Below, piece after piece: positions 12,401 through 20,400 of a stretch of 39,256 bases of DNA (position 1 is its first letter; the number at the start of each line of letters is the position of its first letter). The DNA is from a virus: positions 1-39,256 of the IMG/VR virus record IMGVR_UViG_3300025282_000092. One strand, 5' to 3'. The position numbers and the translations under genes were made by a program. The notes under the pieces are model-generated. The model was not told the origin of the DNA and searched no databases. It saw nothing but the letters and a program-made list of their open reading frames with translations.

Positions 12401-12711
12401 TTGCATTACGAACAACTTGTATAGAAGTTTTTGAAAGTAAAGTGCCTGAAGCTGGAGATCTGTGGCACGCAGAAATAAATATTAAATCCATGCGTTCGAA
12501 CGAATCTTTTTATTACGGCTATCCTTTGTTAAAGTCGCAGAGCCAGCCTAAGCCGCATGAAGGCTTCAGCTATGACGTGCAAACCGACTACAAGACGTAT
12601 GGAGCAGAATACACATCTCAACCCAAAGTAGCACCTTATCCACTAGTAAAACTTATAGTAAATAAAAAAGCAACTAGAAAGGATCTAATTGATCGTGAAT
12701 TTATATTTTAA
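3421..12711 (+). CDS. Giant virion protein (3096 residues), unknown function
   Basis: One uninterrupted 9.3-kb frame, with ATG preceded by TTAGGATAA 8 bp after the previous stop. I recognise no enzyme domain. Visible features are a charged coiled-coil-like stretch at residues ~617-695, an amphipathic hydrophobic helix at ~789-826 (AIAAQALATTVLFFV core), a low-complexity Gly/Pro/Asp linker at ~1087-1127 whose DNA is strikingly GC-rich, and a hydrophobic helical segment near residues ~1400-1435. There is no signal peptide. Its place between the spike-like gene and gp25 suggests a baseplate or tail component. A tape measure is conceivable from length alone, but the sequence looks globular and aromatic-rich, and tape measures normally precede the hub genes. 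The last codons and stop lie inside the first unit of a 36-bp tandem repeat. Certainty that it is a gene is high; its function is unknown. Confidence 0.85.
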   Translation: MALYLKEKLDIIQKIRDKWESDKDIWDSGLLGTQITDIEVPLDPGAEFRPGFPRQVTDSNSFIYQVTENNISMASITPLSVDSANSDPTGETDSKKSEVQLWYYYKFDWRGYQNIVGDDVEDYDFNGVLTDYFKKLALASIPYAVRLWGKKFKPDVNQEEWYNKYVQFGDFDVKSRVDPSTDLKDKEHLSQVNPGLTFLFGMAQKGFSELIDDDTVEIDMADLAPENAIIVRLDSIDKEFNKIARTLKIYHGIRKEMETPFDIEPIECDFEKEADLIKEVGSAVKKLLKDSAEKGGGVSSGVLGDQPEHKTSSQLEAFFKYPELWNDPKNIIEIGITNKWEVAYVREYAPVGTFRKNLSTASGWDAVETLGKIQQARIIGGGYSKSQKQMFASFKQQEGVRDPRTVAFVSRMHGSNGFNDGLKTEYNSNPQTGIPNQPILDFIKKVILPDGSTVSWKSEDPKAWQKATEVYLKKHGGSVATPRQRAQAGARLNNPSWAAQYEQYSKNWIINKTDQFFASLPQTKERLRINEGSPYILDALYTDVLSRADVKRLTAEVIKCWLDPNSWLELACRYAMKELGVDAWFEQMQKDGTMDKLKQSAEIGNQISDSFNTIASEKRVTQATFDRLDTERNKYNNQGLELLTKRKAIEADLNVATDSEDKKRLRQEIESINFELKVAVGRRRQVEMDSGIASVNRATGAWVPMTPEGASRAAKSAQNISNAIMDISDPNFKKELCANIISYSLKAAQMLYDLYRVTAEYFKDDPNKEDGNDSLKQENRPKAQTDDIGLYFVEAVRAIAAQALATTVLFFVRKLLTELVEACQKLKSSLWDDINKEDSRKNDKIPGKARYNDLLAQTPSKAARDLTAKLSGFIDIADEDITTDLLGLMEDLELLLSQLEICALSRGTATVEVLTIIKNLLQIRYNKLYLNLKGEDKSLSFARIKSFFINFEPLIKTEYCEELQKSDKPLQIYQECPPYIQTLCGDLLIGHCTNEQIDNICKRAKIDRLDALLDLIDIAYNPERTNIPDPADPRSPNAVPQDMYPNNIINDMLADQNLRPAASAFKSEMFAFSNKLFHEGTAGFPAVTDDDAGKVAKRHANAAEGPDGAKPWSGSPGDDTANLVQPPKEKTLLKPIQNSLISPLKWEPEPGTTSLSSFNLPQSFTAGWWINWQLVGDETSQIIRLGRFGDNPKWIKGQLTYPMREGKVTFLPVARFDSFLNIYGTTAPKVKNGILELTSFKDNSGWAQGPLDDHFEDLFSSLSAEEFYDKVNSMWPEWSGNSNSSLEGSEKGLKFIFNLLVKNIGNRIFSKVYESILFTPEGKETLESFFNNFFPQLAFNADQSCDVKEVSLLKVNSVKKYIQDRNNDLEKELHQPNLNEETPNLARAQAEGAVMTLMRVYAFETALRLLPMLPIIRIKDMLTSEIIINVLLEHILYELAMLDYKKVRKTLSSKNAKDLRNTKPVKGNQLDPSGGRLEYTQSPSGEGRFVEEPPCPATAAENGKAFEPKFQAHVVYYANNIMKGRVAKKVEEGEVLFDPITKEEYTHSVDYSTGMPIDINPYSLSGISYLLKEQMAEISDFLEREFNFQKIPLSSGGTTEVDIKSFEHFFLESFLYKDMLAKDNALGGHIVHNEGLAIGDIPWQSTQPMAKQMLGPKSDFFDLMPSINNLSDNWPTEWNISYPEYIKSIFDDYSGTDKEDKVYKTDISKELDQGGLESNLNSHIIMNPRFYELGLVSSYWQNEEVVNLIEKAKELASTIIYNSGQNINDAGEWVEVEVDVNNTLHVDALQSIINKLKELGVVITAPPEIVVKEGKEASKFAFIYNAAWITPPGLSEELKNFLPEGTAPPAGQVLYVLTNFAREAGFEEGGFILEPYIRVKQHTPFEETDYFEADPQIKQALAEKAYKDKFDEYTDNKTSLQDAMIWEKCNDGGAGGATNAEYNACSQAIIDNWHSTTQIAAQQAYNNVVDTPFKLQFDKHLGDFWKPKGAYINIAHWSNSMSGKGSTTSESLDPLKLNLNPEGAKRPHTDWFDQWMYGLRLVYVLPLKTNTTDSFSTDNELYEIPRDEVLTAFNDYIGVEHINANDPWDILNKKAYILHERINLATIGQNKLYYELLQQKKIEELPDLSREMVSGLVGPPIFSVPMLEVEVPVGSVTYDEKLYAKQIVYSEAYNDAIANGKSPDEAANEAEIASNDFFEKINSSVPLNYFTFQNWNNRSDYPLEQLLCAMMKNKEFDFFTKIFPLENYKALLGLYLLLQTFEMNEYQGEYSSLFAQTKGQLRHIFYSNTLAHDRNTNIPIDKSENVQAQQNEEAPEDWWANLGELLLGTPPNYAKIFAMTPIGVLKAMVTVTDPSWKNVPWTVPGIIMHLLQNKAGALSGPWFSSDQDAKPSQKALVPCPEQFSAKSSIDFTQDELDFIEMMKSYGLGLEDRNFILLTPYRLPTILEGGKAINEESNVDFSQDHYFSESALFKVLLSAWKNKKSEELQKISVIFNNLREYYDASLVLFQSFNDHSKNYMNHAYKVYEEYYKPAGAWIVGTDFEETLFINCNEIDDLRYNGYNDVNDVCANNFMFEKVKQQVNALELLFNTILSQIELNLPQNSLELMGPTDMVLIDESDEKVPLLSNTISPIDQEKLFPYGTSLNEDQVIELINNEDSLSYAIPSYLISEKQLAYKISHILTNLVGHNKKLFEFKGSGINAAWQGLVMSPLTHENWSTAKKTINFNSVDGHDLRTFWLMGNDWDELIKGPGNGKPMWHFQLGSVHPNAKPHSADFMMKHLFKAEEYTNYPTNKLNSFVNLYNLTKESFSYSNNLVGFHLDALTKDPTHSNDLLFSYYDDFDSYTKDKMNYPTDKTIQDVIQHTQEGYEISFYDMYNLGHHLDIGKYWTESWFSPLVVKNRKDVPEVYFGGGPGKKPGFYLELGEHTPEFYWEFADLEHEYFSYAGDITDDAFLKYQPGYSNAIDKSGLVLDHVAWYYPKLAAVIAEMMYKLYNIALRTTCIEVFESKVPEAGDLWHAEINIKSMRSNESFYYGYPLLKSQSQPKPHEGFSYDVQTDYKTYGAEYTSQPKVAPYPLVKLIVNKKATRKDLIDREFIF

Positions 12712-12776
12712 CTGATAATTATAAGGTGAGGTGAATTTATATTTTAACTGATAATTATAAGGTGAGGTAAATTTAT
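12695..12776 (+). repeat. Perfect 36-bp tandem duplication plus partial third copy at a gene junction
   Basis: Unit 1 is 12695-12730 and unit 2 is 12731-12766, identical base for base. A third partial copy, 12767-12776 with one change (GTA for GTG), runs into the ATG of the gp25-like gene. Each unit contains the end of the giant gene (codons for EFIF and the TAA stop) and a purine-rich AAGGTGAG sequence. Unit 1 supplies the actual stop and unit 2 supplies the ribosome binding site used by the next gene. The duplication therefore enlarged the junction without disturbing either gene. Confidence 0.97.
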
Positions 12777-13169
12777 ATGGCATCCGGACTATCACCAAAA
12801 TTACCATTGCAGCTTGACCCAAGTGACGGCTATGGTCTAAATAAAACTTATATAGAGATGGTGAGTCAAAATTTAAAAATGCTTGTTTTAACGGCACCCG
12901 GCGAAAGGATTATGGATCCAGAATTTGGTGTTGGGATTAGAAATTATCTTTTTGAAATGAATAGTTCTATTACATATGAAGAAATAGATAATAGAATTAC
13001 TAATCAAGTTGATAAATATATGCCATTTTTAGATGTGCGTACGGTAATATTAGAACCGGACGATATTGAGAATGGAAATCCAAATTTAATAAAAATTCAA
13101 ATTAAATATTTTATTAAGCCTTTACAGATCTTTGATATAGTAGAAATCTTATTTGAAGATACTATTTAA
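12777..13169 (+). CDS. 25: Baseplate wedge protein, gp25-like
   Basis: 130 residues, close to T4 gp25 (132). Residues ~40-60 (APGERIMDPEFGVGIRNYLF) carry the hallmark of the gp25/GPW family: a Pro-Gly-Glu-Arg turn, Pro-x-Phe-Gly-x-Gly and the Leu-Phe that follows. The remainder (EEIDNRITNQVDKYMPFLDVRTVIL) fits the family's C-terminal helix and strand. In T4-type and other contractile tails, gp25 sits in the inner baseplate and joins the wedge to the sheath, where it nucleates sheath assembly. Start: ATG 10 nt after AAGGTGAG in the second 36-bp repeat unit. It is followed, 21 bp on, by the gp6-like gene, the usual partner. Confidence 0.93.
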   Translation: MASGLSPKLPLQLDPSDGYGLNKTYIEMVSQNLKMLVLTAPGERIMDPEFGVGIRNYLFEMNSSITYEEIDNRITNQVDKYMPFLDVRTVILEPDDIENGNPNLIKIQIKYFIKPLQIFDIVEILFEDTI

Positions 13170-13190
13170 TAACAAAAGGGTCCACAATAT

Positions 13191-15002
13191 ATGTCTGAAA
13201 AACAAATACCAATAAAATATAGTAGCAGAGATTTTAATTCTATAAAAAAAGATCTGATTAACTACACAAAAACATATTATCCAGAAAGTTTTAAAGATTA
13301 TAATAAATCGTCTTTCGGCGCATTAATGCTCGATACAGTTGCATATGTTGGTGATATTTTGTCCTTTTATTTAGACTACCAAGCAAACGAATCTTTTTTA
13401 GACACAGCTGTTGAAACAAACAATGTAATACGACTAGGAAGACAGCTTGGTTATAAATACGAATCTTCATTTTCTTCTTATGGAACTGTTGAGCTTTATA
13501 TTTTAATACCTGCAAATTCAAATGGCATTGGTGTTGATTCTGATTACATACCTATTTTAAAGAGAGGGAGCACCTTTAGAGCCGCAGGAGGGGGAATATA
13601 TACTTTATTAGAAAATATAGATTTTTCCAAGGAAAAAAATGATATAATTGCGGCTAAATTTGATGAGGATTCTTCACTTACAACTCACTATGCTATTAAA
13701 GCTTCTGGTCCGGTTGTTTCTGGTCGTACAGAAACAGAAACTATAGAAATAACCGATCCTGAACCTTTTAGAACTATAGGTTTAGACCAAGCTAATGTTT
13801 CAGAAATTGTTTCCGTAACAGATTCTGATGGAAATGATTGGTATGAAGTTGATGAACTATCTCAAGATACAATTTATATACCTATTAGAAATACAAGTTC
13901 AGATAAACAAGATGTACCTTTTATATTAAAAGCGGTTGCAGTACCTAGACGATTTATTGTAACAAAAGAATATGGTCTAACATCATTACAATTTGGTTAT
14001 GGTTCCGAAGATCAATTAACTCCAGAAGTGCAAGCCGTACAAGATCCTAGCTCTGTTATATTAAAAATTCATGGTAGAGATTATATTACCGATGAAACAT
14101 TCGACCCAACAAACCTATTATCAACAGATAAAATGGGTATTAGTCCTTCAAACACAGTATTAAATGTTGTTTATCGAGTAAATGGTTCTGATAATGTTAA
14201 TGTTGCCGCGAACATGCTCACAGCCAAAGGGACAATAAACCTAGAGTTTCCTTCCGTACTAGATAATGCTGTATTAGCTGGTAATAAAATAGCAGATGTA
14301 TATTCCTCTTTAGAGGTTAACAATGAGGAGCCAATATTAGGAGATATTACGGTACCTAGTGTTAAACAAATAAAACAAAGAATTAAAAGTACCTTTTCTG
14401 CACAAGGTCGTGCAGTGACTTTGGATGATTATTCTAATTTAATTTATCGCATGCCCTCTCAATTTGGAGCAATTAAAAAATGTCATATTATTCGCGATGT
14501 AGATTCCTTTAAAAGAAATCTTAATCTTTATATTTTATCAGAAGGGCCCGACACAAAATTAACAAAAGCAAACACTACACTTAAAAACAATCTCAAAACC
14601 TGGATTAATCGTTATAAAATGATTAATGATACAATTGACATCTTAGATGCTGAAATCGTAAACATTGGTATTGAATTTGAGCTTATAAGTTATTCTGTTT
14701 CAAACAAATATGAAGTTTTAGAATCCGCTGCGCGCATTTTAAGAAGAGAGCTTAATAAAAAAGTATTTTCAATTGGAGAACCATTTTTTATTACTGATGT
14801 GTATACAATATTAAACAGAGTTAGAGGAGTGGCTGATACAACAAATGTTAAAATAGTACAAAAAGATTCAAGTCAATATTCACAAATTGGTTTTGATGTG
14901 GATTATTTTACTTCCCCAGATGGTAGATACATTGCGATTCCTCAAAATGCAATTTTTGAAATAAAATTTCCAGAAATAGATTTCAAAGGAACTGTTAAAT
15001 AA
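13191..15002 (+). CDS. 6: Baseplate wedge protein, gp6/gpJ-like
   Basis: 603 residues, somewhat shorter than T4 gp6 (660). The N-terminus (IPIKYSSRDFNSIKKDLINY, then SFGALMLDTVAYVGDILSFY and YQANESFLDTA) is typical of gp6-type wedge proteins. Residues ~390-560 have the baseplate-J pattern: QIKQRIKSTFSAQGRAVTLD, DYSNLIYRMPSQFG, a conserved strand-helix region and SIGEPFFITDVYTIL. The protein should form the dimeric iris ring around the hub, binding the gp25-like and gp7-like wedge parts. The ATG follows AAAGGG at about 10 nt. The TAA stop shares its last A with the next ATG (TAATG), so translation is probably coupled. Confidence 0.92.
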   Translation: MSEKQIPIKYSSRDFNSIKKDLINYTKTYYPESFKDYNKSSFGALMLDTVAYVGDILSFYLDYQANESFLDTAVETNNVIRLGRQLGYKYESSFSSYGTVELYILIPANSNGIGVDSDYIPILKRGSTFRAAGGGIYTLLENIDFSKEKNDIIAAKFDEDSSLTTHYAIKASGPVVSGRTETETIEITDPEPFRTIGLDQANVSEIVSVTDSDGNDWYEVDELSQDTIYIPIRNTSSDKQDVPFILKAVAVPRRFIVTKEYGLTSLQFGYGSEDQLTPEVQAVQDPSSVILKIHGRDYITDETFDPTNLLSTDKMGISPSNTVLNVVYRVNGSDNVNVAANMLTAKGTINLEFPSVLDNAVLAGNKIADVYSSLEVNNEEPILGDITVPSVKQIKQRIKSTFSAQGRAVTLDDYSNLIYRMPSQFGAIKKCHIIRDVDSFKRNLNLYILSEGPDTKLTKANTTLKNNLKTWINRYKMINDTIDILDAEIVNIGIEFELISYSVSNKYEVLESAARILRRELNKKVFSIGEPFFITDVYTILNRVRGVADTTNVKIVQKDSSQYSQIGFDVDYFTSPDGRYIAIPQNAIFEIKFPEIDFKGTVK

Positions 15003-17431
15003 TGACTATTAAAAGGTACACAGCAAATGCAGATACAACAATTACAAATGCTTTTGAAGCGAATTTAACAACTCGCGGTACAGGCTCTAATATGGGCCTT
15101 TCTGACACTTTAGAGGTGTTTTCAATATACGGACAAACAATTAGCGGTTCTAATGCCACAAATACCGCTGAATTATCAAGAATATTAATTAATTTTCCAG
15201 TTGCAGATATAGCAACAGATAGAGCAAACGGCGATATTCCTGTTTCTGGAAGCGTGAGCTTTTTTCTAAGAATGTTTAATGCAAAACACTCATTTACAGT
15301 GCCGAGAAGCTATACATTGTCGGCTTCTGCTGTAACTGCAGATTGGGAAGAGGGCAATGGCCTTGATATGGAGGGTTATAGAGATTTAACTTATGATAAT
15401 ACCGGATCAAATTGGATGAATGCAAATAGCAGCAACACGCAAGCGACCGCAACAATCACTGTAAGTACCACTGATGTAGCTAATATTGGTGAGGGAGATA
15501 CCATTAAGTTGATTACTACTGATAGAACGACTGTTACGCTTACTTTGCAGGGCCAAGCCGGTTCAACAACCAGTGCGGAAACAAGCGGAACTACGCTTAC
15601 TGCAAAGACTTTAGCTGCAGGGAGTTATGCCTCTAGTGCTTTGCACGCCACTGCTCAAGCAGATGAAATTATGAGAGCAATTAATCATCATACAAAGTTT
15701 TCTGCGACAAAATCTTCCAACGTAATTACTGTGACTCAAGCTACTGGAGGTGGTCGCGGAAATACAGAAATTACAATAACCGAAATTGGAGCTACTGGAC
15801 TATCGAAAACAGATTTTACTGGTGGATCCGGTACCTGGACAAGACCAGGAGGAGATTACGATAGATATCCAACTTCTTCTTTTGAACAAAGTTTTGTTCA
15901 TGGCACAGAAGATTTAGAAATGGATGTAACTAAGCTTATGGAACAATGGCTATACACGTCAACAAGTGTTTTAGGTGATAAATCTAGTGCACGATATGGA
16001 ATAGGCATACATTTAACAAGCAGTCAAGAAGCTAAATATGTTGACACGTCAATTACTGATGGCGATTATGGTTTACTTAAAAATCCAACTGGCTCAATTA
16101 ATTCATATTATACTAAAAAGTTTTTTGCGAGAGGTTCTCAATATTTCTTTAAAAGACCAATAATAGAAGCTCGTTGGGATTCTTCTAAAAAAGATAATAG
16201 AGGCAATTTTTATTTGAGCAGCTCTTTGGCGCCCGCCGCAGATAATTTAAATACTCTTTATTTATACAATTATGTTAGAGGTCAATTAAAGAATATTCCA
16301 AAATTAGGAGGTGCAGGATTTAAGCGCGCCACTGCCGAGATTACTGTAACAAATTCTACCGTGGCTAATATTGGCGAAAACGATACCATTGACCTAATTT
16401 CCACCGATGGTCAAACTGTTACGCTAACTTTGCAGGGTCAAGCCGGTTCAACAACCAGCGCGGAAACAAGCGAAGACACCCTTACAGCGAAAACATTGGC
16501 TGCAGGTAATTACGCGACTACTGCACTACATGCTACTGCGCAAGCAGATGAAATTATGAGAGCCATAAACTATCATGAAAAGTTTTCTGCAACAAAGGCC
16601 GCGAATACCGGCACAGCGTGCGTAATCACAGTAACTCAATTTACTAGCGGTGCTGACGGAAATACAACGATTACAATAACTGAATTGGGAGCCACGGGAT
16701 TGTCAAAAGCAGATTTTACCGGTGGGACAACTGGCGAACCTCATAGAACAAAGTTAAACGTTAGAATCTATACTTCATTGACTGGAAGTGATGCAAAAAC
16801 ATTACCAATTGGCGGTGGAGTAACAGTTGCTGATCAATTTGTAATAACTGCTTCTTATATTTCTTCAGGAACATATAGTGCTTCTTTTGCCTATACAGGT
16901 GCACTAACCACAATTTATGATGTTTGGTCAACAGGGAGTAACACTTCATATAGAGGCTCCGGAGCATCGTATAAAGAATTTCACACAGGATCAGGAATAA
17001 GTGTTAAAAGCTTCAATTCATACGATTATAACCCAAACGATACTTATGTTACTTCTATACCAAATCTTAAATCGATTTACTCTACAGCTGAGACAGCTAG
17101 ATTTAGATTATTTACCAGAAAAAAAGATTGGAATCCAACTATTTACACTAAGGCATCAGCGGAAGCTGAAACTGAAATTATTGAAGATGCATATTATAAG
17201 GTTTTTAGAATATATGATGATTTGACTGTTATTGATTATGGCACTGGAAGCTTAAACCACACAAGAGCATCATATGATATTAGTGGAAGTTATTTTGACC
17301 TTAATATGTCTATGCTGGAGGCTGATTACATGTACGGTATTAAAATGATTTATTATTTAAACGGAAAATACGTAGAACAGCCAAAAGTCTTTAAATTCAG
17401 AGTTGAAAAAGATTTGACGAATATAGAGTAA
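15002..17431 (+). CDS. Tail/baseplate structural protein with two inserted copies of a ~130-residue domain
   Basis: 809 residues, beginning one base inside the gp6-like stop codon. The scaffold resembles DNRLRE-type phage structural proteins: an N-terminal beta-rich part (MTIKRYTANADTTITNAFEA; WEEGNGLDMEG), a central part (DLEMDVTKLMEQWL; RPIIEARWDSS; LYLYNYVRGQLKNIP) and a beta-rich C-terminal part ending FKFRVEK. Two copies of a Thr/Ala/Gly-rich domain, residues ~148-276 and ~443-576, interrupt it at apparent loops. Both start ATA-ITV and end in a DFTGG motif. The position after gp6 is where T4 has the wedge arm gp7, so a role linking wedge to fibres is plausible but not shown. The domain names are from memory of sequence pattern. 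I see no catalytic motif. Confidence 0.75.
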   Translation: MTIKRYTANADTTITNAFEANLTTRGTGSNMGLSDTLEVFSIYGQTISGSNATNTAELSRILINFPVADIATDRANGDIPVSGSVSFFLRMFNAKHSFTVPRSYTLSASAVTADWEEGNGLDMEGYRDLTYDNTGSNWMNANSSNTQATATITVSTTDVANIGEGDTIKLITTDRTTVTLTLQGQAGSTTSAETSGTTLTAKTLAAGSYASSALHATAQADEIMRAINHHTKFSATKSSNVITVTQATGGGRGNTEITITEIGATGLSKTDFTGGSGTWTRPGGDYDRYPTSSFEQSFVHGTEDLEMDVTKLMEQWLYTSTSVLGDKSSARYGIGIHLTSSQEAKYVDTSITDGDYGLLKNPTGSINSYYTKKFFARGSQYFFKRPIIEARWDSSKKDNRGNFYLSSSLAPAADNLNTLYLYNYVRGQLKNIPKLGGAGFKRATAEITVTNSTVANIGENDTIDLISTDGQTVTLTLQGQAGSTTSAETSEDTLTAKTLAAGNYATTALHATAQADEIMRAINYHEKFSATKAANTGTACVITVTQFTSGADGNTTITITELGATGLSKADFTGGTTGEPHRTKLNVRIYTSLTGSDAKTLPIGGGVTVADQFVITASYISSGTYSASFAYTGALTTIYDVWSTGSNTSYRGSGASYKEFHTGSGISVKSFNSYDYNPNDTYVTSIPNLKSIYSTAETARFRLFTRKKDWNPTIYTKASAEAETEIIEDAYYKVFRIYDDLTVIDYGTGSLNHTRASYDISGSYFDLNMSMLEADYMYGIKMIYYLNGKYVEQPKVFKFRVEKDLTNIE
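15443..15829 (+). repeat. Inserted domain, copy 1 (within the 809-residue protein)
   Basis: Encodes residues ~148-276. It aligns along its whole length with copy 2 at 16328-16729. DNA identity is highest around 15543-15590, where a 45-nt stretch differs at only two positions, and again around 15655-15680. The copy is bounded by an ATATITV-type start and a DFTGG end. Confidence 0.95.
16328..16729 (+). repeat. Inserted domain, copy 2 (within the 809-residue protein)
   Basis: Encodes residues ~443-576. It is five codons longer than copy 1, with the extra residues near the AANTGTACVITV segment. The shared blocks include LTLQGQAGSTTSAETS, ALHATAQADEIMRAIN and GATGLSKADFTGG. Synonymous and conservative differences are scattered along the copy, so the duplication is not brand new, or the two copies arrived separately. 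Confidence 0.95.
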
Positions 17432-17435
17432 ATTT

Positions 17436-20400
17436 ATGGACACAAAGAAATATTTTGATGACCCACAAACTATAGTAACTTCAACAGATATTGAATCTTT
17501 GGCCAAAGAAGTTGAATCTCACAACTATATGGAAGCCTATGTCGAGAGAAGAGATAAATTTATTCCTCGAATTGATTTTACGTCTGCTTCTAATTTTGCC
17601 TTTTTTGGCTCGGCAGAACAATATTACAATGACGCAATTAAGAGAATCTATCAAACATATCCATATGATGGCTCTTTATATGAGCGAACTGCGTGGATTT
17701 TCTCTTCATCTTATTTAGATAACCATATTTTTGATCAAGAATATCCCAGAACAAATGGATTTATTCGTCTTGCTGCGCGAGATAGTGCAACTCCATACGA
17801 TGGCGCCGACTCAAATAATTATTTTAGTTCTTCCACTCCAGAATATATTTTATTTAGAGGTGGCCCACATCCAAGTTCTCGCAGTACGGGCAAAGCAATA
17901 ACAGATACTGCTGGAACTTATAAAAGCGGCTATTCAAATATTCTATCTCAATCTCAAAATAGAGAATCTAATTTAAAAATTGATGGTGCGGACGGAAATA
18001 CTGTTGAATTTTGGATGAAAAAAGAAGATATCACTTCTGGTAAACGAGAAGTCATATTTGACACTTATACTGCAAACGCCACAGAAACACAAGATGGATA
18101 TGGCCGTATGACTATAGAAATTCTTGGAACGACTCCAGGATTTCAAGTTACATATATAAGCGGTAGTAGTGGTTTTCAAACGGCTTCTATTGGCCAAGGA
18201 ATAACAAGTAATTTTAGTGATGAGGAATGGCATCACTATGCATTTACATTTGCAAACTCTGGAAGCAATTTGCAAGCAAAATTATACGTTGATGGTAGAT
18301 GCAATAATGCAATTATTGGCAGCGCTACCAATTTAATTACGGAACCATCAAGCGCAACCATTGATTACGTAAGCGGAGGTATGCTTGCTACAATTGGTGG
18401 TCTTGCAACTTCTCCGCGCGGAGATAGTACACCACAATTAGGTTGGGCGCCTCTTTCTGCTTCATTGGATGAGTTTAGATTTTGGAAAACAAAAAGAGAT
18501 GCTCGGCAAATTGGACGACATTGGTTTACACAAGTAGGTGGCGGAACAAACACTGATGATGCGAATACACAGTTAGGTGTTTATTATAAATTTAATGAAG
18601 GAATAACAACCAATTCTTCTTTAGACTCAACTGTATTAGATTATTCTGGACGTATAAACAACGGATCTTGGACAGGATATACTTCCGGCCACAGAGCAAC
18701 AGGCTCAGCAATGGTTATAAGCAATCTAGCAACTGCTTCGTTCGAATTTAAGGATCCTATTTTATATTCAAGTCATCCAAATGTTAATGGCTATTTGACT
18801 TCTTCTTTAGAAAAAGGAAAGTATCACGATTTAAGCAACAATGCCTCCATTTATAACTCATTACCAAATTGGATTATTGACGAAGACAGTGAAAATGGGT
18901 ATGTGCTAAAAAAATTAGTGCAAATAATGGCCAGCTATTTTGATACTTTACAGTTACAGGCACAATCATTGCCTTTGTTGCAAAACATATCTTATCCAAG
19001 CGGAAGTCAAAAAGCGCATCCTTTTATTAGACAAGCTTTAGAATCAAAAGGTTTTGTAACTTCAGAAATATTTGCAGATGCTACTATATTAGAACAATTT
19101 TTAAACCAAGCAGATAAAGAACTTTTTGAAGAAAAACTTTATAATATTAAAAATCAAATTTATCAAAATATTTATAATTCATTATCGCGTATAAATAAAA
19201 CAAAAGGAACAGAGAAATCTTTTAGGAATCTGATTCGTTGTTTTGGAATAGATGATGAAATATTAAAATTAAATTTATATGGTAACCAAGTTGATTACCC
19301 TCTAGAAGAAAGCTTTTCTTCTACTACCGTTAAGAAAAATTGTATAGATTTTAACCATCCGGATAGATACGCCGGGACAGTTTATCAATTTACATCTAGT
19401 GCAAATGCAAATTCAGTATCTTTTATTTCTGGCTCGCAAGGTAACACAATAGCGCCGCTGGATCGCGACGGGAAAGATTTTGCAATACCATTTACAACTG
19501 AAGCAGAAGTTATATTTCCCAAAAAGAGATCCTCAATATATGACAGCCAATATACATATTCAGATCTTTCAGCGTCTCTTTTTGGTATGCACACAGCCAG
19601 ACAAACAAATTATGAAGAAGTACCTAGCAATGTGGAAAATTATAATGATTTAGCTTGGCACAAGCACGATGTTGCAAACTTCCAAGTTTATGTATGTCGC
19701 AAAACATTAAATGAAAATATAACCCATTCAAATGGTCATACCAATAGAGATGCATTTTTCTTATTAACGGGTTCATCAAACGGAATAGCCTTAAAATTAA
19801 CAAGTAGTCTGTTTTTTGATGTTTATGATGATGAAAAATGGAATTTTGCTGTTCGTATAAAACCAGAAAAGCACCCATTAGCAAATTATATATCCGGTAC
19901 TCTTTCCGAAATGGATGAAAAGATGGAGGCTGTTGATAACCCCCTTGCTTATGTAATAGAATTTTATGGAGTCAACAATAATTTAGATGTTGTAAATAAT
20001 GAATTCTTATTAACTGGTACGCTAACTAAAAATCAAGGAGAACACTTTTTATCTAGTTCAAAGCGTGTATATGCTGGTGCGCACAGAACAAACTTTACAG
20101 GATCTGTATTAACCAAGACTGATGTAAGATTCTCTTCTTTAAGATGTTGGCTAGATTATCTAGATAACAAAACAATTCAAGCACACGCAAGAGATCCAAA
20201 AAATATTGGTAGAACAAATCCATATAAGAGCGCTTACTTGTTTGAAGCGCTCCCAACCGATGGCAGTGATCTGTATAGCTCACGACCTTATGTCCCTCAA
20301 ATGGAAACTCTAGCTTTAAATTGGGACTTTACAGGATTAACTGGATCAAGCCCAGCTAGTAGTGATGCATATTACGGTGGTGCACCTAAAAATGCCAATT

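Noticed and set aside
3421-12711. Tape measure protein as the identity of the 3096-residue gene
   Set aside because: The sequence is aromatic-rich and globular-looking with only one short coiled-coil stretch, and it lies after the hub and spike genes instead of before them.
15443-16729. The duplicated segments as a diversity-generating template/variable repeat pair
   Set aside because: Differences are spread over all bases and not concentrated at adenines, both copies are inside one coding frame, and no reverse transcriptase gene is visible in the window.
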